Of a DNA stretch of 64,000 nt, positions 11,807 through 22,629 are shown one piece after another. The translations under genes and the position numbers were made by a program. The stretch is from Calliphora vicina (lineage: Eukaryota > Arthropoda > Insecta > Diptera > Calliphoridae): contig NC_088784.1 in assembly GCF_958450345.1 (NCBI RefSeq), positions 71,821,747 to 71,885,746 of the forward strand. The letters run 5' to 3'. The notes under the pieces are model-generated. The model did no database searches and was not told the DNA's origin. It was given only the letters and a program-made list of their open reading frames with translations. Every line of letters starts with the position of its first letter. Within the stretch, counting starts at the first letter, position 1.

Positions 11807-13114
11807 CATATTTCTTCTGTTCCGATTTCAAAGAAATCTCCTTGTTGAGCACAAAAACCTCGTCGTAGCTATCAATTATCTCGTACAGATTATGAGATAT
11901 TAGCATTTTATAACTAAATTCCCAACATTTTTACCCACCCTACCTCAGTTTTTGATAACAATGGGTCCAAATATTTTCTCTACTTTTCTTTTATTGGACT
12001 TACATTAATGTATATGTCAAATTAAAAAAGAATTGTTTAAAGATCATGACTGAGTCTAAAGTTATATGCATTTTAATTTAAAAAAATAAAAAAACCGAAA
12101 AAAATGAAAAAAAAAATTATAACGAAAAAAACATTATTTTTGATTAGGGCAAAAATATCAAAATATAGTAACCCATTATAGATGTTCCAATATATTCTTA
12201 ATTATTTTGTAAAGGGTTCCCATAATCCCGTCCCTGGTATGGATATTATAGCCGAAAAACTAAAAAATCTTATTTTTGGGATTTTTCAAAACTTTATTGG
12301 GTTATTCCTGATAGCGTTATTCCTGATAGCAAATTTCAAAATTTTCTTTTTATTTTTGCATTTTCAATAGCAAAATCAATATAACTGTAGAAAATATTCA
12401 TAAATAAAAATTTAATTTCAATTTGTAATATTAGTATCTTCGCAAAAACTCAATAAAAAGAATTTTTTGTCATATTTTTCAAAAAAGTAGTCCATGAATT
12501 TTTTAATTGTCAAAAGAACATTCGACAACAACAGAACTGTTACAACAACAACGAGTTAAAATATCCAGAGAAAATCTTTTCTGAAGTCTGACTGTAGCCG
12601 AACCTTATATTCGGCCAAAAAATCCTCAGACCTTGTTTTAATAAAATATGTAGGTTATGGGCAAGTCTTTAAATTACTATTTAAAAATTAACTTTTAAAA
12701 TTCATATTTTATCACATAAGTTTTAACATCACGAAAATAATTTGATGAATTTAAAAATTCCAGTCATTATTATCATAACTTTCACTAGATCCAATTAATT
12801 TCAGATAATTCGTTGGGACATCATATTGGTAACAACACTTTCCGCTTCTAAAATCTTATTAAATTATATCATAAAATTAAGAAATCAAAATTTAACAATA
12901 AAGTCTTACCTAATTGCTAAAATAGAATTGACTGTCTGTAAATGTTTCTTATATTTGTTTTTACGATGTTCATTTGACTGAACATACGTTCAACGTCCGC
13001 ATTAGACCACGGAAGACTGAGAAGTTTTAAAAAAAAATTGGCAATTTCCACGAATCTCTTGTTCCCTCCGGCATCTCTATGCTTTTACCTCTGCCCAGAA
13101 AGATAGTGTGTTGT
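11807..13114. other. No gene seen
   Basis: A/T-rich DNA. A short internal duplication (ATTCCTGATAGC twice near 12304-12330) is present. No coding similarity. Confidence 0.45.
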
Positions 13115-13956
13115 TTTTATACCCTTCAGCTTCGTGAGAAGGGTATATATAAGTTTGTCATTCCGTTTGTAATTTCTACATTTTTCATTTCCGACCCTAT
13201 AAAGTATATATATTCTGGATCCTTATAGATAGCGGAGTCGATTAAGCCATGTCCGTCTGTCTGTCTGTCCGTCTGTCTGTCTGTCTGTTGAAATCAATTT
13301 TCTGAAGGCCCCAGATATCTCCGGGATCCAAATCTTCAACAAATCTGTCAGACATACTTTCGAGAATTTTGCTATTTAAAATCAGCAAAATCCGTCCATA
13401 AATAACGGAGATATGAGCAAAAATCCGAGACAACCTCTGAAAATTTCATCAAAAAACACAATGTATTGCATGCTTTGACAAAAAAGCAACAAAACGTATG
13501 TTTTTGGATGTACATGCTTTGCGTATTTTGTTTTTTTTTGTGTTTTGTTTCTTTTGGAGTTGTTGTTGTTTTTTATACAACTAAACGTTTGTTTGGTTGT
13601 GTGTTGGTTTTTTTGACAAAAAAGCAACAAATCGTATGTTTGGATGGCATGCTTTGCGTATTTTGTTTTTCTTTTGTGTTTTGTTTCTTTTGGCGTTGTT
13701 GTTTTTTTATACAATTAAACGTATGTTTGGATGTGTGTTGGTTTCATTGGCTTGCGTATTTTGTTTTTTCTTTTGGTGTTTTGTTTCGTTTGGCGTTGTT
13801 GTAGTTTGTTGTGTTCTTGATAAATTTAGGATGCTGTACGCTGAAAGTGGGCATTGTACATACATATATACTAATTATAAAAAATAATAATGCATCCACA
13901 ACAAAGGTGAAGGGTATATAAGATTCGGCATAGCCGAATATAGCACTCTTACTTGT
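13115..13956 (+). mobile_element. Hairpin-ended repeat, family A, both ends present
   Basis: The best complete family A copy. The 5' end TTTTATACCCTTC folds back on GAAGGGTATATATAAG, followed by GTCATTCCG and CTATAAAGTATATATATTCT. The core AGTCGATTAAGCCATGTCC is followed by a (GTCTGTCY)n run. The 3' end reads GTGAAGGGTATATAAG, then a hairpin ATTCGGC-loop-GCCGAAT, then ATAGCACTCTTACTTG. Unlike the other copies, its middle carries a minisatellite expansion (13.47-13.81 kb). No protein. The resemblance of the core to Drosophila DINE-1 is from memory. Confidence 0.75.
13470..13812 (+). repeat. ~135-bp minisatellite inside a family A element
   Basis: Two full units and one shortened unit, marked by GCGTATTTTGTTTTT at 13521, 13656 and 13754 (spacings 135 and 98 bp). 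The unit also contains GTTTTGTTTCTTTTGG and ACAAAAAAGCAACAAA. It is T/G-rich on plus, which keeps several frames open on both strands. These frames (110-112 codons) are by-products of the repeat, not genes. Confidence 0.75.
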
Positions 13957-14918
13957 TATTAATCCATTTTATATATTGAATGTTGGAATATTGGTCAATT
14001 ATTTTTCCAATTTGTTCCTCGCTTATACAAAATAATTTTAAAATTGGTAAAATTTCGCCTTCGGAACTTAAAATGTTTTGGACTGAAAAAAATCTATATT
14101 TTGTAAAACTTTTATATTGTCTGGTAATCTTAAATAAAAAAGGGGTTAGTTTATGTATTTTTATATGTAGTTGCTTACCTTTGTTTTAATTGGGTTATTA
14201 ATCCAACAACGAAGAAGTTGATGCAATTATTTATAATTTCTTGCACTTTATTTTTTCGAATTTTACCTGAGAAATTTTCCTCTGAATTTTTTTTTATTTT
14301 TTATGATTTTCAGCTACAAAATGAGAAAATATACGCGAAATTCGCAAAATTTAGTAAAGAGGATGAAATGCCCTTATGTTTATGGATGTTTTATTATGAT
14401 TAGTTTCAGATATTTATAAATCATCTTAAAATATTGGCCAATATATGGCTATTATGCAATTTTTTTTTTAAATAATTCATTCGATAATACATTATAATGC
14501 AATTTATTTTAAAATAGCATACAATTTACGTAAAAAATTCCGTCATGTGCAATTTTTTAATATTTATGAACATGTTCTTATTCTGAATGAAAATAGTTTT
14601 GGAAAAAAAAGTCATATTCGATTAATAATATTTATTACAAAATTCATTCCAATTATGAATTTCTTTTTTTGTGTCAAAATTTGCCATTATACTTTTACAC
14701 CGATTTTTGGCCTAATCCGAAATGAAATACTCGGTCGGGCTCTATAAAGTAGTTTAAATTTTTTATTGTCATTCCTAAGGCCATTTTTATGCTTATAATA
14801 CATATTTTCCATTGTCCTGGTGATCACAATAGGAGTGCATTTTTCGATCACATCTATATTTAAGAAGTTATTGACGATAAAGGAATATCACAACCAAAGG
14901 ATTTTAGACATATCAGCC
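13957..14918. other. No gene seen
   Basis: A/T-rich. Several 60-70 codon open frames have low-complexity translations and no recognisable domain. Confidence 0.45.
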
Positions 14919-14923
14919 CGTCG

Positions 14924-14952
14924 CACAGTGCTTTGTTCAATGGACAAAAATC
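14924..14952 (+). other. Left terminus: RSS-like heptamer / 13-bp spacer / nonamer
   Basis: CACAGTG (14924-14930) is the consensus V(D)J heptamer. After a 13-bp spacer comes ACAAAAATC (14944-14952), 8 of 9 bases identical to the consensus nonamer ACAAAAACC. Confidence 0.6.
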
Positions 14953-16447
14953 AAAAACAAGATAATGTCTTTGATGTTAATGAAATTTATATTTTTCAAT
15001 GGACAACTAAACAACTCATTCGTGTAAAAAAGACTTTTTTATAAATATCTCTTTTTGTCGTCACTAGAGGTAGCTAAAGTTAGTACATTTTCAACATAAA
15101 TTTTATGGAGAAAAATATATTTTTTTTATGGTTAACTAAAATCATTGTTAAAAGTTCGTTTAAAAAGATATAAACTCGCGATTGGCTGCAAATGAAAGAA
15201 TATGAATGTGGAATTATGAAAAATTACTGTTTTTGTCAAAAAGGGTTTAACAGTTTAATCTGCGCAATTTTTAATAATTAAAATTTTTTTTATTGTAAGC
15301 CTGAAATTCTAAAACTTTGTTGGAATATTAGTAAAATACGTGTTAATCTATTTTGATTATGTTTAACTATAGAATAGCCATAAGTATTATCTATAAGAAA
15401 ATGTAATCATTAGTTGTCCTTTCGTATGAAAACTATTAAAATTTTGTTTTTGTTTAAATGTATAAATTCACATTTCGTAAATTTTCAATTTGATGGTTTG
15501 GGGAAATAGCTCCAGATTTTTGGTTTTTTATAAAATAATACGGTTTTTTCTTTTAAATAACTAAGAAATATTGCGTTATTTATCAAAAGTAGCTTAATGA
15601 CATAAAGTGTATGAATAGGTCTTTATTTGGTTCTTGATGTTGTATGTTTTTTTGCTGAAATCAAAAAAAAATTCCAAAGTTTGATTTAATTTTGAAAAAA
15701 AATATGTTAATCAATTTTAATTTTTCTTTAATTTTATCTAATGCCTATCTCTTATTTATTATAATGTGAAATCATTATTTGTCCGTTTTGACTAGAACTT
15801 TAAAAAAAATTTGTTTTTGATGGCTCCCATAAATAATACATTTTTACCGTAAATGTAAGTAACTCAATAATTTAATATAACCTACATATACTTAGATTGA
15901 GATATTAATATGAACTTCTGCTGATATTAGGAACACTTAAAGTATAATCCAACATCCAGTTTCTAATATTACAGCTGAACCATAAGGCTATCAATATTTG
16001 AAAATGTCCGTCCATCCGTCCTTCCGAATTTAGAAAATATATAAAATATTTTTTTTAAAAAAGGATATATGGCAGTTATGTAAATCCTTGCTAAAATTGA
16101 AATATTAATAACTAAATTAATCTGATATTATAAGAGAAAAATAATTTCTGAAAATGAATAAATTTATACAGGTTTATAGGTTTTTTAAGGAAAAGGATGT
16201 ATGGCAGCCACCCGAATCCGTGCTGCGATTGTAATAAAAATTTTACAACAATAACTTTATTAAAATGACTATAAACATATTTTAAAATGTTAGGAGTATA
16301 ACTGTGAATTTTATTCAAAATTATATGTTCAGGATATATGGGAGGTACCCGTGTCCTTTCACGGATTTTTTCAAGAATTATATTTTTTCTTAATCTTACC
16401 AAAAGGTAATATTCCACTAATTTTTATTCGTCTGCAATAACTCCTTC

Positions 16448-16486
16448 TATTTTTGTCCATTGCCTATATGAAAACAAAGCACTGTG
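16448..16486 (-). other. Right terminus: RSS-like heptamer / 23-bp spacer / nonamer
   Basis: Read from the outer end on the minus strand: CACAGTG (16486-16480), a spacer of exactly 23 bp (16479-16457), then ACAAAAATA (16456-16448), 7 of 9 matching the consensus nonamer. The extra 10 bp relative to the left end lies between CTTTGTT and CAATGG. Confidence 0.6.
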
Positions 16487-16491
16487 CGTCG

Positions 16492-17400
16492 TCTTTGCTA
16501 ACGACAGTAATCGAGAAACTGGTCTATATCAAAGAAGGAACATCATGTTGACTGTCTTAAGAGTAAATATGCTGAAAGTGCGTTACACGATTCAGTTGGT
16601 TATATAGAAAATGACTTATGGCATATGGAATATACGTTGAACGTGTTCTTGTATATCGAAGGAGCCTTCCAATAAATTAAAATTTATGAAATTGGGAATC
16701 CTGTTGAATTGGATAGTAAGAATGCTTGACAGAGGGCTTAATGCCTACTACAGCTCTCTGAATTTCATAGGTAAGAATTGGTATCTGCAAACACGTATGG
16801 TAAACTATATTTACACATCGGTTCTCAGACCTATTTCTAAGTATGGTTGAACTTTCTGGAGGGAAGCTATGACATGGTAGCTATCCCAAGAAGATACTAA
16901 AGTAAGCTTAAAGTTGTGTCTTAGTAGCTATCACTGGTGTCAATCGAAGCAGATAGCTTTCGATATCTTCAAATATACCTACTATCTTCTGAGGTTTATG
17001 TAGCAGTAATTGCGGCAAGGAACTTGCTACAACGTTATGAGCCTACTATGATAAAGTCAATGCAAGAAGGGCATACTAGGATTTTCTATGAAATCGGGAG
17101 CCTTATACACGATGTTTATTGCCTTACGGACTATATAGTCTCGGTACTCGATATCGGTTGTCCACACATTGAATAGCCATGCGATTAACTCTACTTAGTG
17201 ACTGTATGATAATAGGTCTGTACGATGTTAGATAATGTTGGGTAGCGGATCATTGTAATATACAGAGAAATGAAACGATGGAACATATAATTGTTAACTG
17301 GGGAATATCTTCTGTGTCATTAGGGGAATCAGTTGGCCTAATCACTAAATAATGTTAATTGATGAAGCCCTAGTTTCCTACTCCTTCCTATTTGTCTACT
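16492..17400 (+). pseudogene. Jockey-like non-LTR reverse transcriptase relic (C-terminal part)
   Basis: Degenerate translation in shifting frames resembles the region after the RT active site of jockey-type elements. It starts VVFANDSN (in place of a YADD-type motif), then RGLNAYYS, IGKNW, RMVNYIYTSVLRPISKYG and FWREA. A frame from 16937 (SSEVYVAVIAARNLLQRYE) matches the domain following RT, and a late CNIQRNETMEHII resembles the terminal Cys/His region. Multiple stops and frameshifts make it inactive. The upstream part is absent; the Transib-like element abuts exactly at the left boundary, so it may have interrupted this relic. Confidence 0.6.
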
Positions 17401-17829
17401 AATAATACCTTTTAAATTATCATTACCTTTCTTAATTGTCTTTTCCTTTTTCATTTTTTTTCTCTTTTTCAAAGTGTAGCACAATAGAGGTCTTCGGGCG
17501 GATGTGTACACCTGGGTTACATTAGCCTTCTTAACCTAAACAATTTTTCACTTTTCTATATTTAAAATCACCATAAATTTAACTGAACTAAACTTGTTTA
17601 TATTTCGTTCGCCTTTAAAAGCCATTATTAATTAAAATCAAATGATTCAATTAATTAATTATGACTTAAAAGGTTTGACTTGTAAATGAAAAACTAAATA
17701 AATAATAGAAACGCATATAAAAAATGCAATAGACAATCAATTAAAATAAATCTGTACGAGTAGTTAAATCCACGAGTATTAATCAATAAGTTAAATTACC
17801 AGGGCTGCGACTTTTATACTTTAAAATAT
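17401..17829. other. No gene seen
   Basis: A/T-rich, no recognised repeat end or coding similarity. Confidence 0.4.
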
Positions 17830-18165
17830 TTATACATTATGGGGTAGCAAATGAAAAATGTGGAAATTACAAACAGTATGACAAACTTATATAAACCCTT
17901 GCCACTCAGGGTGTAGAGTATAATAAGAATACCCATTCTCATATGAGGCCAAAAATTTACCCATTGTCGGTCCAAATTTCTAAGGCTTTATTATACACAT
18001 TGTTGGAAAAGTCTTTGAATTACTTTCTATTTGATAACCACATTGTATATGTACATGACTTTGTAAACGAGATATGGGTAAAAAGGTCCAAAAATATAGG
18101 TAGTCATTGTTATATTTTATATCTCAGCCATTTATGGACCGATCCTAACTGAAATCCTAACTGAA
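17830..18165 (-). mobile_element. Family A hairpin-ended repeat, diverged fragments
   Basis: 17830-17920 is the reverse complement of the family A 5' end (GGCAAGGGTTTATATAAG, then TTTGTAATTTCCACAT). 17945-18165 is a diverged copy of the family A interior (ATATCTCAGCCATTTATGG, GTCTTTGAATTAC). The two parts are out of normal order, so the copy is rearranged. Confidence 0.5.
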
Positions 18166-18723
18166 AAAAAGCCCAAATTTAAAAATTGGGCTTTTGAGCT
18201 TTTTGGGCATGAGCTATCATCATAGAGTTTGACTCAAATGAAAAGTGTTAGCGAATTATATCAAGTGACACATTAATCCAATCCTCACTCCTACATCTGT
18301 AAGTATGTATTTACTGCAAACACGATTTTAAAAACAAAAACGCAGCTCTGGTAATTCATATTTAATTTTTCTTAATAAATTGTTATTTATTAAAACAAAT
18401 GCATACATTATTTATATTTGCAAATCAATTTAATTAATTTTTATTTGCTCGTCTTAAGCGAAAACGTTGAGTTTTTTTTCGAAATTTAAGGGAAATTGTT
18501 TCAAGTAACTAGTTGAAACACTTAAAAATTGATATTGGACCTATAGCTACCTTAAAACAGAACATCGTTACAAATAATGAATTTAAATATAGCTTAATTC
18601 TTTAAAATCTAAATTAAGAATTAATAAATTTTCGGATTTCTAAAATGTTCCATTCCCAAACAAAATTAATTATTTAGATTCATTCAAAGTCCTGCATTTG
18701 AATACAATTATTTTATTAAATAA
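18166..18723. other. No gene seen
   Basis: A/T-rich. A small perfect-looking hairpin AGCCCAAATTT...AAATTGGGCTT lies near 18171-18193. No coding similarity. Confidence 0.4.
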
Positions 18724-20041
18724 CACAGTACAACATTTTTCAGTTCATTGCTTTGGGACTCAATTCTGACAATTGCACGTGAAAGTAGCCCCAAAAATAA
18801 GAACTTCTGCATCATTAGTTTTGTCAAGTTGGCTGCCGTAATAATTTAATGGCTATTCGAATTTTTTTTGCTCAAGGTGGATTTTTATCACTCTTTCTAT
18901 ATTTTAACACGGTTATATCTCGGTATACCGTACGCAATATCTCTTTTGTGGCTGAAGCAATGTTGTAGATATTGAAAAGGAGAAAAAAAAAGCGGAACAT
19001 ACCTACCCGAAAAAAGTGCATCCAGTGCCTTAAAAATCGCAAAAATGCCCATTTTTAAATTTTTTTTACCAATTTTTCACCTTTTTTGCTCAATAACTCG
19101 ATTACAAATCCAATTATGGACCGATCACCATCAAATTAGGTTGTGTGATTTGTGTCTATATGAAAGTTATTTATCATGAATTTTGTATGTATACCATCAT
19201 TTTTAAGAGATTTATGCACTTTAAAGTGATTTTCGGAAGCGGGTCTTATATAGGAGCTACGACTAATTATGGACCGATCATAATAAAATTTAGTACGTAT
19301 AATTTGTTCAGCCCAAGGACGAAGTCTATTGAAATTGGCTGAAATCGGACCATTATTTCACCTACCCCCCATACAAATGTCCTCCCGAAATTACACTTTA
19401 TTGGTCATAAATGTTAAATTTATATATGTATCTACACAAATTTCGCTCCAAATAAGTTTTATACATACAAAATTCATGTCACCAAATTTTATTATGATCG
19501 GTCCATAATTAGTCATAGCTCCCATATAAGACCCGCTTCCGAAAATCACTTTAAAGTGCATAAATCTCTTAAAAATGATGGTATACATACAAAATTCATG
19601 ATAAATAACTTTCATATAGACACAAATCACACAACCTAATTTGATGGTGATCGGTCCATAATTGGATTTGTAATCGAGTTATTGAGCAAAAAAGGTGAAA
19701 AATTGGTTAAAAAAATTTAAAAATGGGCATTTTTGCGATTTTTAAGGCACTGGATGCACTTTTTTCGGGTAGGTATGTTCCGCTTTTTTTTTCTCCTTTT
19801 CAATATCTACAACATTGCTTCAGCCACAAAAGAGATATTCCGTACGGTATACCGAGATATAATCATGTTAAAATATAGAAAAAGTGATAAAAATAAACCT
19901 TGAGCAAGAAAAATTCGTATGGCCATTATTTTATTACGGCAGCCAACTTGACAAAACTAATGACGCAGAAGTTCTTATTTTTGGGGCTACTTTCACGTGC
20001 AATTGTCAGAATTGAGTCCCAAAATCATGTGTTGTACTGTG
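18724..20041. mobile_element. 1.3-kb giant palindrome with CACAG termini and TAA flanks
   Basis: The left arm (18724-19292) and right arm (19481-20041) are near-identical inverted copies by eye, about 565 bp each, around a 188-bp spacer. Outer ends are CACAGTACAACA and its complement. Both flanks are TAA (18721-18723 and 20042-20044), a plausible 3-bp target duplication. Arms include GGGACTCAATTCTGACAATT, CGGCAGCCAACTTGAC, and part of family C (GATCGGTCCATAATT). The spacer continues family C in forward orientation. The near-identical short ORF products in opposite orientation (MICVYMKVIYHEFCMY... at 19145 + and 19630 -) confirm the arm similarity. CACAG ends with 2-4 bp duplications occur in CACTA/Chapaev-type elements and TAA in PIF/Harbinger; superfamily not settled. 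Confidence 0.8.
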
Positions 20042-20177
20042 TAATGACTAATAAAATGAATTCTTTAAAGAATAAATATTGATTTAATTCATACAACCTT
20101 TGAATTATTCAAATTTTTCTTAATACAAATATAATTTCAAATCATTTAGTTTGAAAATATTTTGTGTTGGTTTTTTA

Positions 20178-20294
20178 TCTATATGTATATATAAAAATGA
20201 AATGGTCCATGTATGTAATGGCATCACGTGAGAACGGCTGGATGATTTTTTTTTTATTCAATTCTAAATTTTCAGGATATGGTTTGTAAAGAAA

Positions 20295-20325
<31 letters not shown>

Positions 20326-20509
20326 CCGTCTAAAACCGGCTTTTTTGAGTCCACTCAACTGTAATAAAAAAGCCCCATAAAATATGCAGTACAAATTTAG
20401 ATATTTTATTTGCAAATAAATAAGTACAGGCAGGTATGAAGGCAGGTTGGAGAAACTTGAAGAACTAAAATTAATAAACGCCACCGGGCGAAGCCGGGCG
20501 GTCAACTAG
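20178..20509 (+). mobile_element. Small non-autonomous Helitron (TC...CTAG)
   Basis: Starts with TCTATATGTATATATAAAAA directly after A (20177) and ends CTAG (20506-20509) directly before T (20510), the canonical Helitron A|T insertion with TC and CTRR termini. Just upstream of CTAG is a GC-rich imperfect hairpin (CCACCGGGC-GAA-GCCGGGCGG, 20481-20501). The 332-bp interior has an A-run near 20307-20325 and no coding capacity. Distinct in ends from the hairpin-ended families A-C. Confidence 0.75.
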
Positions 20510-20539
20510 TGATTTATAAAAGAAGAAAAATTATCTAAA

Positions 20540-21146
20540 AGCAAGTAAGATAGCTATATTCGGTTGTGCCGAATCTTATATACCCTTCAACAAATTATGC
20601 TTCAAAATACAAATTTTAAATATTTTTTATGCAAACAAAATTTATTTTTTTTCAAAAGTTGTTTTTTTAATTTTTTGGAAAAAAAAAATTTTCGAATTGT
20701 TATTTAAAATTTTATAATTTTTTTTTAAATTTTAAAAAAAAATTTTTGGTTTATAAAAATGTTTTTTTTTTGGTGAAAAAAAAATATGAGTTAAAAAATA
20801 TTTTTCTGATTTTGACCAATTGTAGGTCCAACTTACTATAGTCTTATATACGTCGTTGCAAAGGTCTTTGAAATATCTATCATTAGATCCATATTGTCTA
20901 TATTAATGACTTAGTAACCCAGATATAGGTCAAAAAAACGAGGTTGTCCTGGTTTTTTCCTCATATCTCAGCCATTTGTGGACCGATCTTGCTGATTTTA
21001 AATAGGAAACTTTTCGAAAGCATGTCTGACAGAATTATTAAAGATTTGGATCCCGAAGATATCTGGGGTCTTCAGAAAATTGATTTCAACAGACAGACGG
21101 ACATGGCTTAATCGACTCCGCTATCTATAAGGATCCAGAATATACA
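20540..21146 (-). mobile_element. Family A hairpin-ended repeat, 5' truncated
   Basis: Reverse orientation: begins (3' end of the element) CAAGTAAGATAGCTATATTCGG, hairpin, then TTATATACCCTTCAAC. The interior contains GTCTTATATACGTCGTTGCA, the region hit by the hAT insertion in the 29-kb copy, and AGACAGACGGACATGGC at the core. It stops at 21146, where family D-like sequence starts. Confidence 0.7.
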
Positions 21147-21149
21147 TGG

Positions 21150-21330
21150 AGGATTTCACGTCAAGTGAACTAACTTTTAAAATCGATGTCTTCCGATTGA
21201 AATTTTCACCAAGGTTAGACCTATTGGATAGTAATTCAGACACAATTTTTCAACAAGATCGGTCAAGAACCATCGGCATTAGAGGCAGTCAAAATTTTAC
21301 ATTTTGGCCAAATATGTGATTCTTTTCATC
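21150..21330 (-). repeat. Dispersed non-coding repeat fragment (family D-like)
   Basis: AAAATCGATGTCTTCCGAT and CAACAAGATCGGTCAAGAAC are the inverted counterpart of sequence near 1575-1680. No coding potential. Confidence 0.45.
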
Positions 21331-21369
21331 CATGTAACTTATTACCTATTGTTCTTAGCAAAATGTGTC

Positions 21370-22440
21370 CCAAATAGTTTAGATAGCTATTTCTTCAATC
21401 TTTCGAAAAAAAAAATAAAAAATTTTTAATATTTTTTTTCCGAAATCAAAAACTTTTTTGACTATTTTTTTGAAATGTCTTCTTAATTTTTTTAATTTTT
21501 TTTGCTCAACAGAAAGGTCAGATATTTTCCTTGAAGACCTATTTAGTCGCTTAAAAGGGGGGTCAGACGGCATGTATTGCTTGTGTTTTGTGCCATGTAT
21601 TGGGACATTTTTCCACATGTAAACATATACATACCGTGTGATCCATATGAAACTTTGTGTATGTAAAATACATGTGTATTACTCGTGACATTTTTGGCAA
21701 TTAGAGCATGTTCTATTTTCGTGTGTATAACAGTGTTGTATTTTGAAATACAACACTGTGTGAGTGCAAAATAAAAAAAACAAAACAAAAAAGAGTAAAG
21801 AAAAATCATAACAAAATAAGTTTTATTGCATTAAATATATTTATTGTTATTTAAAAATGTTTTAAATAAATATATTGTTAAAAACAACAAACATATAAAC
21901 TAATAGAGGTTATGTCACATGCAATTACATATGTACGTTTGAACGTGAATTTTGACATACACATGGAATTCCATATGTATCGAATACATGTCCCAATACA
22001 CAAGCAATACATGCCGTCTGACCCCCCTATTAGTGGGATGCTATCAAAATAAATGTTTTGTAACTCAAAATATGCAATTTTTGACTTTTTTTTTTTGCAA
22101 AATCTAACTTTTATTTAAAATGGGCCCCTTTTTAAATTTGTTTTTTTTTTTGCCCAAAGGAAAGTTTGGGTCTATTCCTTTAAGACCAATTTGGTTGCTT
22201 AGTGGGATACGAGTGGGATATATAGCAAAATAAATGTTTTTTAACTCAAGATATACAATTTTTGATTTTTTTTGGCAAAATCGAACTTTTTCCGAACTGG
22301 GCCCTCTTTTTAAAATTTTTTTTTACTGAAATGAAAGCTTAGGTCCATTCCTTTAAGAGCTTTTTGGTCTCTTAGTGGGATGTGAGTTGTCTATCTATCA
22401 AAATAAATATTTTGTAACTCAAGGTATACAATTTTTGTGT
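21370..22440 (+). repeat. ~170-bp tandem repeat array
   Basis: Units are marked by TTAGTGGGAT at 22030, 22199 and 22372 (spacing 169 and 173), with an earlier unit split by the MITE at 21554. Each carries CAAAATAAATRTTTTGTAAC, ACAATTTTTG, a TTTTTTGGCAAAATC-like block, GGGCCC and a CCTTTAAGA block. Non-coding, satellite-like. Confidence 0.75.
21554..22029. mobile_element. 476-bp MITE with GGGGGGTCAGACGGC termini and TTA duplication
   Basis: Inverted ends GGGGGGTCAGACGGCATGTA (from 21557) and its complement ending at 22027, about 29 bp matching. TTA flanks at 21551-21553 and 22030-22032. Removing the element restores the tandem-repeat sequence GCTTAGTGGGAT, so the insertion point is certain. 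TTA/TWA duplications suggest a PIF/Harbinger relative (inference). A second palindrome, ACAGTGTTGTATTT...AAATACAACACTGT, lies near 21730-21759. Confidence 0.85.
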
Positions 22441-22474
22441 TAAAACATTTATTTTGATACTATCCCTTTATAGG

Positions 22475-22535
22475 GTTGGGAAATTATATTGTGGAAATTA
22501 CAAACGGAATGAAAAACTTATATTTTTCCTACAAT
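22475..22535 (-). repeat. Family A 5'-end fragment
   Basis: GTGGAAATTACAAACGGAATG and ACTTATATTTTTCC are the reverse complement of the family A 5' region. The fragment is short and truncated on both sides. Confidence 0.4.
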
Positions 22536-22629
22536 AAAAATGCAAAAATCTTCCTGGAATATGCCCCTATGATTCATAAATATCTATAGAATAGAAGTAT
22601 CTATACAATTTGACAAAATCTGAAAAAAT

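Larger units (their letters stand above)
14924..16486. mobile_element. Candidate non-autonomous Transib-type transposon with RSS-like ends
   Basis: The ends are perfect inverted CACAGTGCTTTGTT (14924-14937; complement 16473-16486), flanked by the 5-bp direct repeat CGTCG (14919-14923 and 16487-16491). A 5-bp GC-rich target duplication of CGWCG type and CACWRTG termini are established Transib features. Both ends also share CAATGGACAAAAAT further in. The 1.56-kb interior is A/T-rich and shows no recognisable transposase, so it would need one in trans. Short imperfect repeats of a GGATATATGGCAG-like unit occur near 16063, 16195 and 16333. The assignment rests on termini and duplication only. A chance 5-bp match is possible but unlikely in combination with 14 matching terminal bases. 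Confidence 0.65.

Noticed and set aside
13382..13804. Overlapping 110-112 codon open frames on both strands
   Set aside because: They are generated by the 135-bp minisatellite, which lacks stops in several frames; translations are Cys/Phe or Lys/Thr-rich repeats.
18721..20044. The 18.7-kb palindrome as a Transib element
   Set aside because: Ends are CACAGTA, not CACWRTG, and the flanking duplication is TAA rather than 5 bp.
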